Shown: piece by piece, positions 48,410 through 57,452 of the stretch
How positions within the stretch are numbered: position 1 is the stretch's first letter
Layout of the letters: each line of letters starts with the position of its first letter
From: an uncultured Prevotellaceae bacterium
Lineage (GTDB): Bacteria > Bacteroidota > Bacteroidia > Bacteroidales > Muribaculaceae
NCBI GenBank assembly: GCA_900320055.1
Contig: ONQS01000014.1
Location: 1-59,618, forward strand
Direction: 5' to 3'
DNA length: 59,618 nt
Notes under the pieces: generated by a model
Seen by the model: the letters and a program-made list of their open reading frames with translations, nothing else
Databases searched by the model: none
What the model was told of the DNA's origin: nothing
Translations under genes and position numbers: made by a program

Positions 48410-49132
48410 CTAAATGTCATCAAAGCCTAGACGCTTGAAGCCGTCGGGCAGGGGGGCGGTGATATCGATCTCCTTCCCGCTCACGGGATGCGTGAAGCGG
48501 ATGCGGTGGGCCTGAAGCGAGATGCCGCCGTCAGGGTTGCTGCGCGGTGCGCCATACTTGAGGTCGCCCTTGATGGGACAGCCGATCGCCGACAACTGGG
48601 CTCGGATCTGATGCTTGCGACCGGTGATCAGGTCCACCTCAAGCAGCCAGTAGCGCTGGCTTGACGCAATCACACGATAGTTGAGCACAGCCTTCTGGTG
48701 GCCCTCGCGAGGCACAATGCTCACATGGGTCTTATTGTTGGACTCCACGCTCTTGAGGTAGTGGGTGAGTGTTCCCGAGGGCTCGGGCGGTTCCTTGCCC
48801 ACGACGGCCCAGTAGGTCTTGTGGACCTCACCCTTGCGGAACAGTTCGTTCATGCGCGACAACCCCTTACTGGTCTTGGCCATCACCACCAGGCCGCATG
48901 TCGGACGGTCGATGCGGTGAGTCACGCCCAGAAACACATTGCCTGGTTTGTCATATTTCGCCTTGATCCAGGCCTTTACCGTGTCGATAAGCGTCTCGTC
49001 GCCAGTACGGTCGCCCTGGACCAACTCGCCTGCAGCCTTGTTGACGATGATGATGTGATTGTCGTCATAAACGATTTCCATGTTGTCTGAAGATAAGTGG
49101 GCTTTGTGCCAGTTCATATCGTATCGCAGCAT
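48410..49132 (-). CDS. RluA/RluD family pseudouridine synthase without S4 domain
   Basis: 240 residues, or 223 if translation begins at MEIVYDDNHIIIVNK (49081), which is the natural start of the catalytic domain. The catalytic Asp is in GVTHRIDRPTCGLVV. VDLITGRKHQIRAQLSAIGC and GCPIKGDLKYG are conserved. There is no N-terminal S4 RNA-binding domain, so it is of the short RluA-like type; it isomerises uridine in rRNA or tRNA. A TAAATTTG -7 lies at 49143-49150 (minus strand), close to the longer start. Confidence 0.9.
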   Translation of the reverse strand: MLRYDMNWHKAHLSSDNMEIVYDDNHIIIVNKAAGELVQGDRTGDETLIDTVKAWIKAKYDKPGNVFLGVTHRIDRPTCGLVVMAKTSKGLSRMNELFRKGEVHKTYWAVVGKEPPEPSGTLTHYLKSVESNNKTHVSIVPREGHQKAVLNYRVIASSQRYWLLEVDLITGRKHQIRAQLSAIGCPIKGDLKYGAPRSNPDGGISLQAHRIRFTHPVSGKEIDITAPLPDGFKRLGFDDI

Positions 49133-49644
49133 TGCGATGTTGCAAATTTACTGCCTTTCGCGTTATGTTGCGTCATTGTGAGCCCAAAATTGTGTTTTGG
49201 ACCTTAAAAAAAACGATTTGGTACTCTATTATTTTCGGTAAATAGGCCATCAATGTGATGAAAAACACATAACACACTGAATATCAATAAATTAAACAAT
49301 ATTCACACTTAATTTGTTGATAATGAGGATATTGATACCAATATGGTGGCATTTTGGTCAAAAAACACAAAAAGTTTTTGACACTATAACATTATATTAA
49401 AAAAAAACAATTAACTTTGCAAGCCTATCTTAAAATAGATGTGGAGTTAAGAAACAAGGAAACTGTAGATATTCAATCTGTTGTAGAGATTGTTAAGACT
49501 TTATCATGTCGCCTCAATAACAAATTCTTGCGATGGGGCTTATGGGAGTTTTGTGTTTTGAAACCATGTTTTGGAGCGTAAAGGATAGGTAATCATTTAG
49601 AGAACTTATAAAACATTAATAACTAATCAATTAAACTAAATTTT
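49133..49644 (+). promoter_or_regulatory. 512-base upstream region of the SusC locus
   Basis: No gene is seen. The first 200 bases are AT-rich. TAACTTTG (49412-49419) is the best -7 element, with no clear TTTG at the right distance. If this is the promoter the 5' UTR is about 220 bases, long for this group; it includes GGATAGG (49583-49589), which could pair with the GCCTATC at 49423-49429 of the same leader. No gene for a regulator is next to it. Confidence 0.5.
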
Positions 49645-52600
49645 ATGAGTCTTAAACATTTACTCTTGTTTCTTGTCATGGCGCTAGCCACGCTGGGCGT
49701 TTCGGCTCAGGTGAGTGGTACCGTCGTCGACGAGAGCAACGAACCCGTCATTGGTGCGTCGGTTGTTCAGCAGAGCAATCCCAAGAACGGCGTCGCTACC
49801 GATTTCGATGGTCATTTTACCTTGAACGTGCCCGCTGGCACTAAGATTAAAGTCACCTACGTGGGTTATGAGGATGCGATTGTTGCCGCTAAGGCTGGCA
49901 TGACCATCACCCTGAAGCCCAAAGGAGAGGTGCTTAGTGAAGTCGTTGTAACTGGTTACCAGAAGGTCGACAAGCGACTCTTCACCGGTGCAACCCAGAG
50001 CGTCGATGCCGAGAAGACTAAACTCTCGGGTGTCGCCGACGTCAGCCGTGGTCTCGAAGGCCGCGTCTCGGGTGTACAGGTGCAGAACGTGTCGGGTACC
50101 TTCGGTACCGCTCCCAAGATCCGCGTGCGTGGCGCTACCTCTATCTATGGTAGTTCTAAGCCCCTGTGGGTTGTCGACGGTGTGGTTCTCGAGGATAACG
50201 TCGACATCAGTGCCGACGATCTCTCGTCTGGTGATGCCAACACGCTGATCGCTTCGGCTGTGGCTGGTCTGAATGCCGACGATATCGAGAGTTTCCAGAT
50301 CCTGAAGGACGGTTCCGCTACTTCAATCTATGGTGCTAAGGCCAACGCCGGTGTGATCGTTATCACCACCAAGACCGGTCGCAAGGGCACCAGTTCTATC
50401 AACTACACGGGTGAGTTCACCTATCGTCTGAAACCCAACTACCGCGACTTCAACATCTGCAACTCTCAGGAGCAGATGAGTATCTTGCGCGAGATGGAGC
50501 AGAAGGGATGGCTTGAGTATGCCAGCCTGGTGAACAGTACCACCTCTGGTATTTATGGCCAGATGTACAAACTCATGGACTCGTATGACCCCGAGACCGG
50601 TACTTACGCACTGCCCAACACTCAGAATGCTCGCAACCAGTATCTGCGTGAGGCCGAGATGCGTAACACCAACTGGTTTGACCTCCTGTTTAACCACAAC
50701 ATCATGCAGAACCACTCGGTGAGCGTCTCTGGCGGTACCGACAAGGGTTCGTTCTACACCTCGGCTTCGGTTATGGCCGATCCGGGATGGTACAAGAGCA
50801 GCCGCGTCGAGCGCTACACATTCAACGCCAACGCTATCTACAACCTGACCGACAGAATCCGCATCAAGATCCTGAACAGCGACAGTTTCCGTGAGCAGAA
50901 GGCTCCCGGTACCTTGAGCCAGAATGTGGACGTCGTTAGTGGTGAGGTAAGGCGTGACTTCGATATCAACCCCTACAGTTTCTCGTTGAACACAGCCCGT
51001 ACCGTTGACCCCACTCAGCGTTATGTGCGCAACTATACCACCTTCAACATCTTTGACGAGTTGGAGCAGAACTACATCGACCTGAACGTGACCGACCTTA
51101 AGTTCCAGGGTGAGGTTAACTTCAAACCCATCCTCAAGCAGGACCAGTCTCTCGAGTTCAATGTACTGGGTTCGATGCGTGTCGCTACCACCGAGCAGAA
51201 CCACTACGTGCTCGACAACAGTAACCAGGCTATGGCCTATCGCGCTGGTATCAACCCCGAGAACGCCATCATCCGCGCATCCAACTCTTACCTCTACACC
51301 GACCCCGATGTCGAGAACGCTCTCCCCGAGACCGTCCTGGACAAGGGTGGTATGCTCTTCTACAATAAGAACAACAACAAGTCCTTCACCTTCCGTGCTT
51401 CGGGACAATACATGAAGGACTTCGGTCATGGCAAGCACCTCATCAACCTCTATGCCGCTATGGAGGCCGTGCGATTCGACCGCTTCAGTGAGGCATTCGA
51501 GGCTTGGAGCATCGTTTATGCCAATGGTAACCTGCCATTCACCAACTACAAACTCTTCAAGCAGATGCAAGAGGAGAACGGTAGTTACTACAGCGTCGGC
51601 GAATACCACCGCCGCGATATGGCCTACATCGCCAATGCCAACTACGCATTGCTGGGCCGCTATATCTTGAACGGTACACTCCGTTATGAGGGATCTAACC
51701 AGATGGGTAAGACCTCACAGAGCCGCTGGCTCCCCACTTGGAACGTATCGGCAGCATGGAACATCCATGACGAGCCCTTCTTCCAGAACATGGCCCTCAG
51801 CAAGAAGGCCCTCACCTATGCCAAGATGCGCTTGAGTTACTCCCTTACCGCCGAGAGTGGTCCTACCAGTCTGGCCAATGCCGAGGCTCTGTATTATCCC
51901 ACTCGCCCCTGGCGTCAGGAACTCAGCACCTATGAGATGGGTCTTGCTCTCTCGGGTCTGGGCAACAGCGAACTCACCTATGAGAAGAAGCATGAGTTTG
52001 ACCTTGGTATTGACCTCGGTTTCCTCTACAACCGCATCAACCTCGTCTTTGACTGGTATGTGCGTAACAACTTCGACCTGATCGGTCTGATCCGCACCCA
52101 GGGTGTCGGTGGTGAGACCAACAAGTATGGTAACGTGGCCGAGATGAAGTCTCACGGTGTCGAGTTCACCATCACTTCTCACAACATCGAGCCCAAGCAC
52201 GTGGGCGGCTTCGGATGGGACACCGACTTGACCTTCTCTTACACCAACACCGAGATCACCAAGTTGCAGTCGCGCTCGCGCGTCATCGACCTCGTGCGTG
52301 GTAGTGGTTTCCCCTTGGAGGGCTATCCCCACCGTGCCATCTTCTCGATTCCCTTCGCAGGTCTCGATGCTCACGGTATGCCTCTGTGTATCGACGAGAA
52401 TGGCGACGTCTCCAACGTCGGCCTCAACTTCCAGGAGTTTGAGAAACTCGACTTCCTCAAGTATGAGGGTCCCGTTGATCCTACATTCACTGGCGGTTTC
52501 GGCAACAACTTCACGTTCAAGGGCTTCCACCTCAACGTCTTCATGACCTACGCCTTTGGGAACAAGATTCGCCTTGACCCGACCTTCGGTGCAGGCTACA

Positions 52601-52995
52601 GCGACCTCACCTCCTTCACCAAGGACTTCAAGAACCGTTGGGTTCTTCCCGGTGATGAGAACGTGACCACCATCCCCGCTATCGCATCGCGCCGTCAGGT
52701 TTACTCCAACAACTATCTGGGCTATGCCTACAATGCTTACAACTACAGCACTGAGCGCATCGCCGACGGTGGCTTCATCCGCCTCAAAGAGGTTTCGCTC
52801 ACCTATGACGTGCCCAAATCTCTGATCTCGCACCTGCGTCTGTCCACCGCTTCGGTTAAGTTGGCCGCTACCAACATCTGCCTGCTTTATGCCGATAAGA
52901 AACTCAACGGACAGGATCCTGAGTTCTTCAACAGTGGTGGTGTGGCTTCGCCCAACCCCAAGCAGTTCACCCTTACCGTGCGTCTGGGTATGTAA
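49645..52995 (+). CDS. SusC/RagA-type TonB-dependent outer-membrane transporter
   Basis: 1116 residues. Signal peptide MSLKHLLLFLVMALATLGVS (cleaved before AQ) is followed by the carboxypeptidase-like domain (QVSGTVVDESNEPVIGASVV), the SusC TonB-box/plug region (LSEVVVTGYQKVDKRLFTGA, then LEGRVSGVQVQNVSG and KIRVRGATSIYGSSKPLWVV) and a 22-stranded barrel. It imports a large substrate held by the SusD lipoprotein encoded 40 bases downstream. Substrate cannot be read from the sequence; no glycoside hydrolase or regulator gene is next to it. Downstream genes suggest a peptide or glycoprotein substrate. Confidence 0.95.
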   Translation: MSLKHLLLFLVMALATLGVSAQVSGTVVDESNEPVIGASVVQQSNPKNGVATDFDGHFTLNVPAGTKIKVTYVGYEDAIVAAKAGMTITLKPKGEVLSEVVVTGYQKVDKRLFTGATQSVDAEKTKLSGVADVSRGLEGRVSGVQVQNVSGTFGTAPKIRVRGATSIYGSSKPLWVVDGVVLEDNVDISADDLSSGDANTLIASAVAGLNADDIESFQILKDGSATSIYGAKANAGVIVITTKTGRKGTSSINYTGEFTYRLKPNYRDFNICNSQEQMSILREMEQKGWLEYASLVNSTTSGIYGQMYKLMDSYDPETGTYALPNTQNARNQYLREAEMRNTNWFDLLFNHNIMQNHSVSVSGGTDKGSFYTSASVMADPGWYKSSRVERYTFNANAIYNLTDRIRIKILNSDSFREQKAPGTLSQNVDVVSGEVRRDFDINPYSFSLNTARTVDPTQRYVRNYTTFNIFDELEQNYIDLNVTDLKFQGEVNFKPILKQDQSLEFNVLGSMRVATTEQNHYVLDNSNQAMAYRAGINPENAIIRASNSYLYTDPDVENALPETVLDKGGMLFYNKNNNKSFTFRASGQYMKDFGHGKHLINLYAAMEAVRFDRFSEAFEAWSIVYANGNLPFTNYKLFKQMQEENGSYYSVGEYHRRDMAYIANANYALLGRYILNGTLRYEGSNQMGKTSQSRWLPTWNVSAAWNIHDEPFFQNMALSKKALTYAKMRLSYSLTAESGPTSLANAEALYYPTRPWRQELSTYEMGLALSGLGNSELTYEKKHEFDLGIDLGFLYNRINLVFDWYVRNNFDLIGLIRTQGVGGETNKYGNVAEMKSHGVEFTITSHNIEPKHVGGFGWDTDLTFSYTNTEITKLQSRSRVIDLVRGSGFPLEGYPHRAIFSIPFAGLDAHGMPLCIDENGDVSNVGLNFQEFEKLDFLKYEGPVDPTFTGGFGNNFTFKGFHLNVFMTYAFGNKIRLDPTFGAGYSDLTSFTKDFKNRWVLPGDENVTTIPAIASRRQVYSNNYLGYAYNAYNYSTERIADGGFIRLKEVSLTYDVPKSLISHLRLSTASVKLAATNICLLYADKKLNGQDPEFFNSGGVASPNPKQFTLTVRLGM

Positions 52996-53035
52996 TTGAC
53001 GATACACATTATTATATATAATAATAAAGAAGATT

Positions 53036-54778
53036 ATGAAACTACGATATAAAATCTTATTTATTGCAATAGCGCTGATCGGCCTGAGTTCTTGCAAGGA
53101 CTTCCTTGAGAAAGTGCCCGATACACGTGTCTATCTGGTGAACCTCGACCAACTCGAGCAGTTGCTTGTCACTGCCTACTCTAATAACAACTATGCCGTT
53201 GTAGGCGAACTCTCAAGCGACAATGTCATCGACACCAACTCGCCCAGCGAGGATGGTATGCGCTACAACTATTCGTCCTACAACCAGTATGATGAGCAGA
53301 TCTATGCTTGGCAGGATGTGACCCTCGACATCAGCGATTCCGATTCGCCTTCGGGTATCTGGAACGGATGCTACGGTGCAATCGCAGCGGCCAATGCCGT
53401 CCTCGAGAAGTTAGAGGAGTTTGAAACTCTCGGTGAAATTGAGGGCGAAGCCATCACTGCCAGCGACAAAGCACGTATGGATGCTATCCGCGGCGAGGCT
53501 TACATGATCCGCGCCTATCACCACTACATCCTGGCTCAGGTCTTCTGCATGCCCTATCGTGGACCGCAGATCAGCGCCACTCTGCCCGGTATCCCCTATG
53601 CAACCAAGCCCGAGACCGAACTCGATCCTAAGTATGATCGCGGCACTCTCCAGCAGACCTACGACAACATCGAGAACGACCTGAAACTCGGTCTGCAGTA
53701 TGTCACCGACGAGTTCTACGAGGTGCCCAAGTATCACTTCAACGTCGCTGCATCCCATGCCTTTGCCGCACGCTTCTATACCGCCAAGCGCGAGTATGAT
53801 AAGGTGATTGAGCAGGCCAATGCCGCATTCAAGGGCAATGACCCCGCAACCATGCGCAACGACTTCTGGGATCAGGACTTCTACGAACTCGACAATGGTG
53901 CACGCTACTACACCAGCGTGGACCGTCCCGGTAACTTCATGATGATTGACACCTACAGCACTTGGCTGCGCCGTTGGGGTCATCGCTTCTGGACTGCTCG
54001 CGAGGGCCTCCGTGGCTCCATTGGCGGACCTGGCCCGTCATGGGAGAACTGTAAGTTCAGTCACGGTAGTGGCAAGAGCAAAGAGGAGTGGGCTATGATG
54101 CCTTGCTTCATGAACAGTTTCTTGAGTTCATCATCCAACTCCGAGTATGGCGCTATCTTCCTCGGTACTTGCTGGGAACAGTTTGAGTACACCGACAAGA
54201 TCGCCGGCATCGGTTATGTACACATGATCCGTCCCGAGTTCACCAGCCAGGAGACCATCCTGCTCAGGGCCGAGGCTAACCTGTTCCTGGGTAACATCGA
54301 CGCCGCATTCGACGACCTCTACCTCTGGAACCACGAGCACCTGCAACTCGACTCCACGGCCAACTACAACATGACCGAACTCACCAAGGAGGACATCATC
54401 AAGTTCTACAACGTCGACTATCAGCGTCGCCGCAACTATACTAATTTCGGCATTATGAAGGACTTCCATATCGACGAGGTTTGCCCCAGCGACAAGTATC
54501 ACATGACTCCCGAGATTGAGCCCTACATGCAGTGCCTGCAGCACTTCCGCCGCATCCAGATGATCCACATGGGTAACCGCTGGTTCGACATCAAGCGATT
54601 CGGATTCTCCTACAACCACAAGATGGGCATCAACGATGTGTACACGCTCGAGGTTCTCGATCCTCGCTACGCTATCCAGATTCCCAACGAGGTAATCGGT
54701 GCTGGTCTTGAGCCTAACCCCCGTTCCGTCAAGTACGAGAGCATAGGCGTGACCCGCGATGCTTGTATCGCTAATTAA
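53036..54778 (+). CDS. SusD/RagB-type substrate-binding lipoprotein
   Basis: 580 residues. Lipobox LSSC with C20. EKVPDTRVYLVNLDQLEQLL, then LEKLEEFETLGEIEGEAITA and RMDAIRGEAYMIRAYHHYIL are the TPR-like SusD landmarks; FRRIQMIHMGNRWFDIKRFG is the C-terminal signature. It caps the SusC barrel at the cell surface. Gene order SusC-SusD-metallopeptidase-DUF4302 recurs in Bacteroidetes. Confidence 0.93.
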   Translation: MKLRYKILFIAIALIGLSSCKDFLEKVPDTRVYLVNLDQLEQLLVTAYSNNNYAVVGELSSDNVIDTNSPSEDGMRYNYSSYNQYDEQIYAWQDVTLDISDSDSPSGIWNGCYGAIAAANAVLEKLEEFETLGEIEGEAITASDKARMDAIRGEAYMIRAYHHYILAQVFCMPYRGPQISATLPGIPYATKPETELDPKYDRGTLQQTYDNIENDLKLGLQYVTDEFYEVPKYHFNVAASHAFAARFYTAKREYDKVIEQANAAFKGNDPATMRNDFWDQDFYELDNGARYYTSVDRPGNFMMIDTYSTWLRRWGHRFWTAREGLRGSIGGPGPSWENCKFSHGSGKSKEEWAMMPCFMNSFLSSSSNSEYGAIFLGTCWEQFEYTDKIAGIGYVHMIRPEFTSQETILLRAEANLFLGNIDAAFDDLYLWNHEHLQLDSTANYNMTELTKEDIIKFYNVDYQRRRNYTNFGIMKDFHIDEVCPSDKYHMTPEIEPYMQCLQHFRRIQMIHMGNRWFDIKRFGFSYNHKMGINDVYTLEVLDPRYAIQIPNEVIGAGLEPNPRSVKYESIGVTRDACIAN

Positions 54779-54807
54779 CTAACATATCCGGATAAGAGAT
54801 CATTATT

Positions 54808-55953
54808 ATGAAGAAGATTCAATATTATATTTCAGCATTGCTGCTTGTCGCTGTCGCTGCCATGGCTTTCTCATCGTGTAGCGAGGACAAGTTGGGTCCC
54901 ACGATCTTCCCTGATGTGGACGAGACGCTTGATCCCAACTCCTATTCTTACAAACTCGACAAGTTCCTCAAGGAGAACTACCTTGACAAGTATAACTTGA
55001 CGTTCCTGTACAAGATGCCGGACATCAGCACCAACATGAACTACAACCTGGTGCCTGCCCAGTATAACAATGCCGTCGACCTGGCAGTGCTCTGCAAGCA
55101 CTTGTGGTTCGACGTGTATGACAAGGTGGCCGGCCCCGAGTTCCTCAAACTCTACGGACCCCGCATCCTGCTCATGGTGGGATCGCCAGCCTACAACCCC
55201 TCGTCGGGTAGTGAGACCGTCGGTCTGGCCGAGGGTGGTATCAAGATCACCCTGTTCAAGGTCAATGCCATGGACATCAACGATTTCCAGATGATGAACG
55301 ACCTCTACTTCCACACGATGCACCACGAGTTCTCTCACATCCTGCATCAGACCAAGACCTATCCTCCCGAGTTCAATACCATCTCGGTGGGTAAGTATGA
55401 TGCTACCAACTGGACCGGTCGTGGCAATGAGGTTTGCTCCAAGGGATTCGTAACCCCCTATGCTTCCAGTGAGTACCGTGAGGACTTCGCAGAGACCATC
55501 GCCTGCTACATCGTCTATACCGACGCTCAGTGGGCAACACTGATGGATATGGCTTCACGTGGCTGGACCACCGCTTCGAGCGACGAGGACAACCCCGATG
55601 CCGCCTACTACAGTTTCTACTATTACAAGAACAACGATGCCGAAGCCGATCAGACCGCTGTATATCCTGCCGACGAGCGATTCATCAACACCGTTGTCAA
55701 CGAGGATGGCTCCGTGACTCGCTACTGGAAGAACGAGCGTGACACCCAGGGCAATCGCATCGTGGTTCATCCTGTTGAGGATAAGGACGGCGTGAATGGT
55801 GCTGAGGCTATTATGCAGAAGGTTCAGATCATCCGCGAGTGGTTCCGCACCGCTTGGGGTATAGAACTCGACGAGTTGCGTGATGAGGTTCAGTACCGTC
55901 AGGCAACTTACGACATGAACGAGTTGCGCAAGATGGTCTATGACATTCAATAA
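54808..55953 (+). CDS. Zinc metallopeptidase lipoprotein (Peptidase_Mx1-like)
   Basis: 381 residues. Lipobox SSC with C24. The active site is H173-E174-F-S-H177 in TMHHEFSHILHQTK; the third ligand is probably Glu or His in YREDFAETIACYIV. LAEGGIKITLFKVNAMDIND precedes it. It matches the putative zinc-binding metallopeptidases found in SusC/SusD loci, often annotated as substrate-import associated. It is likely at the cell surface or in the periplasm. Substrate unknown. It is 29 bases downstream of SusD. Confidence 0.85.
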   Translation: MKKIQYYISALLLVAVAAMAFSSCSEDKLGPTIFPDVDETLDPNSYSYKLDKFLKENYLDKYNLTFLYKMPDISTNMNYNLVPAQYNNAVDLAVLCKHLWFDVYDKVAGPEFLKLYGPRILLMVGSPAYNPSSGSETVGLAEGGIKITLFKVNAMDINDFQMMNDLYFHTMHHEFSHILHQTKTYPPEFNTISVGKYDATNWTGRGNEVCSKGFVTPYASSEYREDFAETIACYIVYTDAQWATLMDMASRGWTTASSDEDNPDAAYYSFYYYKNNDAEADQTAVYPADERFINTVVNEDGSVTRYWKNERDTQGNRIVVHPVEDKDGVNGAEAIMQKVQIIREWFRTAWGIELDELRDEVQYRQATYDMNELRKMVYDIQ

Positions 55954-55971
55954 TGTTTCACCTTTAACATC

Positions 55972-57327
55972 ATGAAGAGAAAAATGAAAAAGTTCTTAAA
56001 TATTTCATTGTTGTCGATTGTAGCGCTATCGTCTCTCTCGCTGGCCTCCTGCAAGAATGAGGTTGACAACATTTTTGATGACGATGCCGTGATCCGCCTC
56101 GACAATGCCAAGGCTATGTATACCGACATCCTGACCAGCAATGGTGGCAAGTGGCAACTCGAGTATTTCTCCAACACCGAGGAGCCCGGTTACATCTATC
56201 TGATGACCTTCTCCAAGGATGGTTCGGTCAAGATTTCTGGCGCTAACAAGTGGATCAACTATATCCAGTCTGGACAGTTGACGCGTCCCGCCTTTGGCAG
56301 CGACGTATCGCTCTGGGAAGTCATTGCCGACAACGGCCCCGTGCTGTCGTTGAACAGTTACAACAAGTATTTCCACCTGTTTGCCGACCCCTATGATATC
56401 CCCAGCAGCAGTAGTGCCGCTAGCGACAAGGATGTCAACGAGACCGGTTACGGTCACGAGGGTGACTATGAGTTTGATATCATGAAGTACTCGGGCGACA
56501 CCCTGTACTTGACTGGTAAGAAGCACGAACTCAACATGATCATGACTCGCGTCGACGCTAGTATCGACGACGAGGTCTATATGAATGAGGTTGTGGCCAT
56601 GGCCGACTCCTTCTTCAACGCCAAGGTGCCCGCCGTTTACATCAACCTGCCTAATGGCGTGCGCTGGGTCGTTAAGGATGGCGCTTCGAGCATCCTGAAG
56701 ATGTTCCGTGAGGATGCCGACGAAATCTCAACGTCAGAGAAGCATAACGTCATCATCACCCACGATGGCCTCTCATTTATGGATCCTGTCACTCTCGATG
56801 GTTATGTCATCAAGAACTTCATCCGTCAGCCCGACGGTTCGCTGCTCTGCCGTGACGACAACCAGACGACCATGACTGCCGACCATCTGGCCAACTTGTT
56901 CACAAATGCTAGTCTCGTCTGGAGGTCCGACCTCAAGGATGTCGGTGGCAAGTTTGCCCAGTTGGCTACTAGCATCGCCGACGAACTCAAGGCTTATAAC
57001 AAGTCCACGCTGCAATACGTACAAGTGTCGTATGATGCCGCTTTGGAGACCTACACGCTGATCTTCAATGTCAAGAAGGGTTCTGTCAAGTACAATCCCA
57101 CCTACTACATGTCGTTGAAGTCGGCCAGCAACACTCAGGTGGCCTTCTCCGTTGCTGCCGAGGGCGACCGATATGGTGAGTTGTATGCTACCAACTGCCC
57201 CTCGATCCGTGAGTTTGCCGACACGTTCAATTCCACGATAGAACTGAGTGCCAACTCATTGCTGGCGCCCACGGTCATGAAGTCTTCGATTAACGGCGGT
57301 GACTACGTGATGTGGTCTCTCCAGTAA
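55972..57327 (+). CDS. DUF4302 lipoprotein
   Basis: 451 residues. Lipobox LASC with C27. NAKAMYTDILTSNGGKWQLE, YIYLMTFSKDGSVKISG and EGDYEFDIMKYSGDTLYLTG are the DUF4302 pattern, seen with SusC/SusD and zinc-metallopeptidase genes. The start at 55972 (MKRKMKKFLN) may be 12 bases too early; MKKFLN at 55984 is equally good. Function unknown; by context a surface accessory of the transporter. A strong terminator follows. Confidence 0.85.
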   Translation: MKRKMKKFLNISLLSIVALSSLSLASCKNEVDNIFDDDAVIRLDNAKAMYTDILTSNGGKWQLEYFSNTEEPGYIYLMTFSKDGSVKISGANKWINYIQSGQLTRPAFGSDVSLWEVIADNGPVLSLNSYNKYFHLFADPYDIPSSSSAASDKDVNETGYGHEGDYEFDIMKYSGDTLYLTGKKHELNMIMTRVDASIDDEVYMNEVVAMADSFFNAKVPAVYINLPNGVRWVVKDGASSILKMFREDADEISTSEKHNVIITHDGLSFMDPVTLDGYVIKNFIRQPDGSLLCRDDNQTTMTADHLANLFTNASLVWRSDLKDVGGKFAQLATSIADELKAYNKSTLQYVQVSYDAALETYTLIFNVKKGSVKYNPTYYMSLKSASNTQVAFSVAAEGDRYGELYATNCPSIREFADTFNSTIELSANSLLAPTVMKSSINGGDYVMWSLQ

Positions 57328-57348
57328 TCACTGACTAACGATTATCCC

Positions 57349-57390
57349 GACCGCAGGCCTCGGGCCTGCATGTCTCATGGGCCTGCGGTC
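57349..57390 (+). terminator. Terminator after the SusC-SusD-peptidase-DUF4302 operon
   Basis: GACCGCAGGCC (57349-57359) and GGCCTGCGGTC (57380-57390) form an 11-bp perfect stem. Confidence 0.85.
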
Positions 57391-57452
57391 GATCGGTTTC
57401 AATATGGATCAAATATTTTTATTATTAATATAATAACTATTAGTATTCAATT

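Noticed and set aside
50323-51609. Minus-strand open frame of 428 codons opposite SusC
   Set aside because: Antisense shadow of a well-recognised SusC protein.
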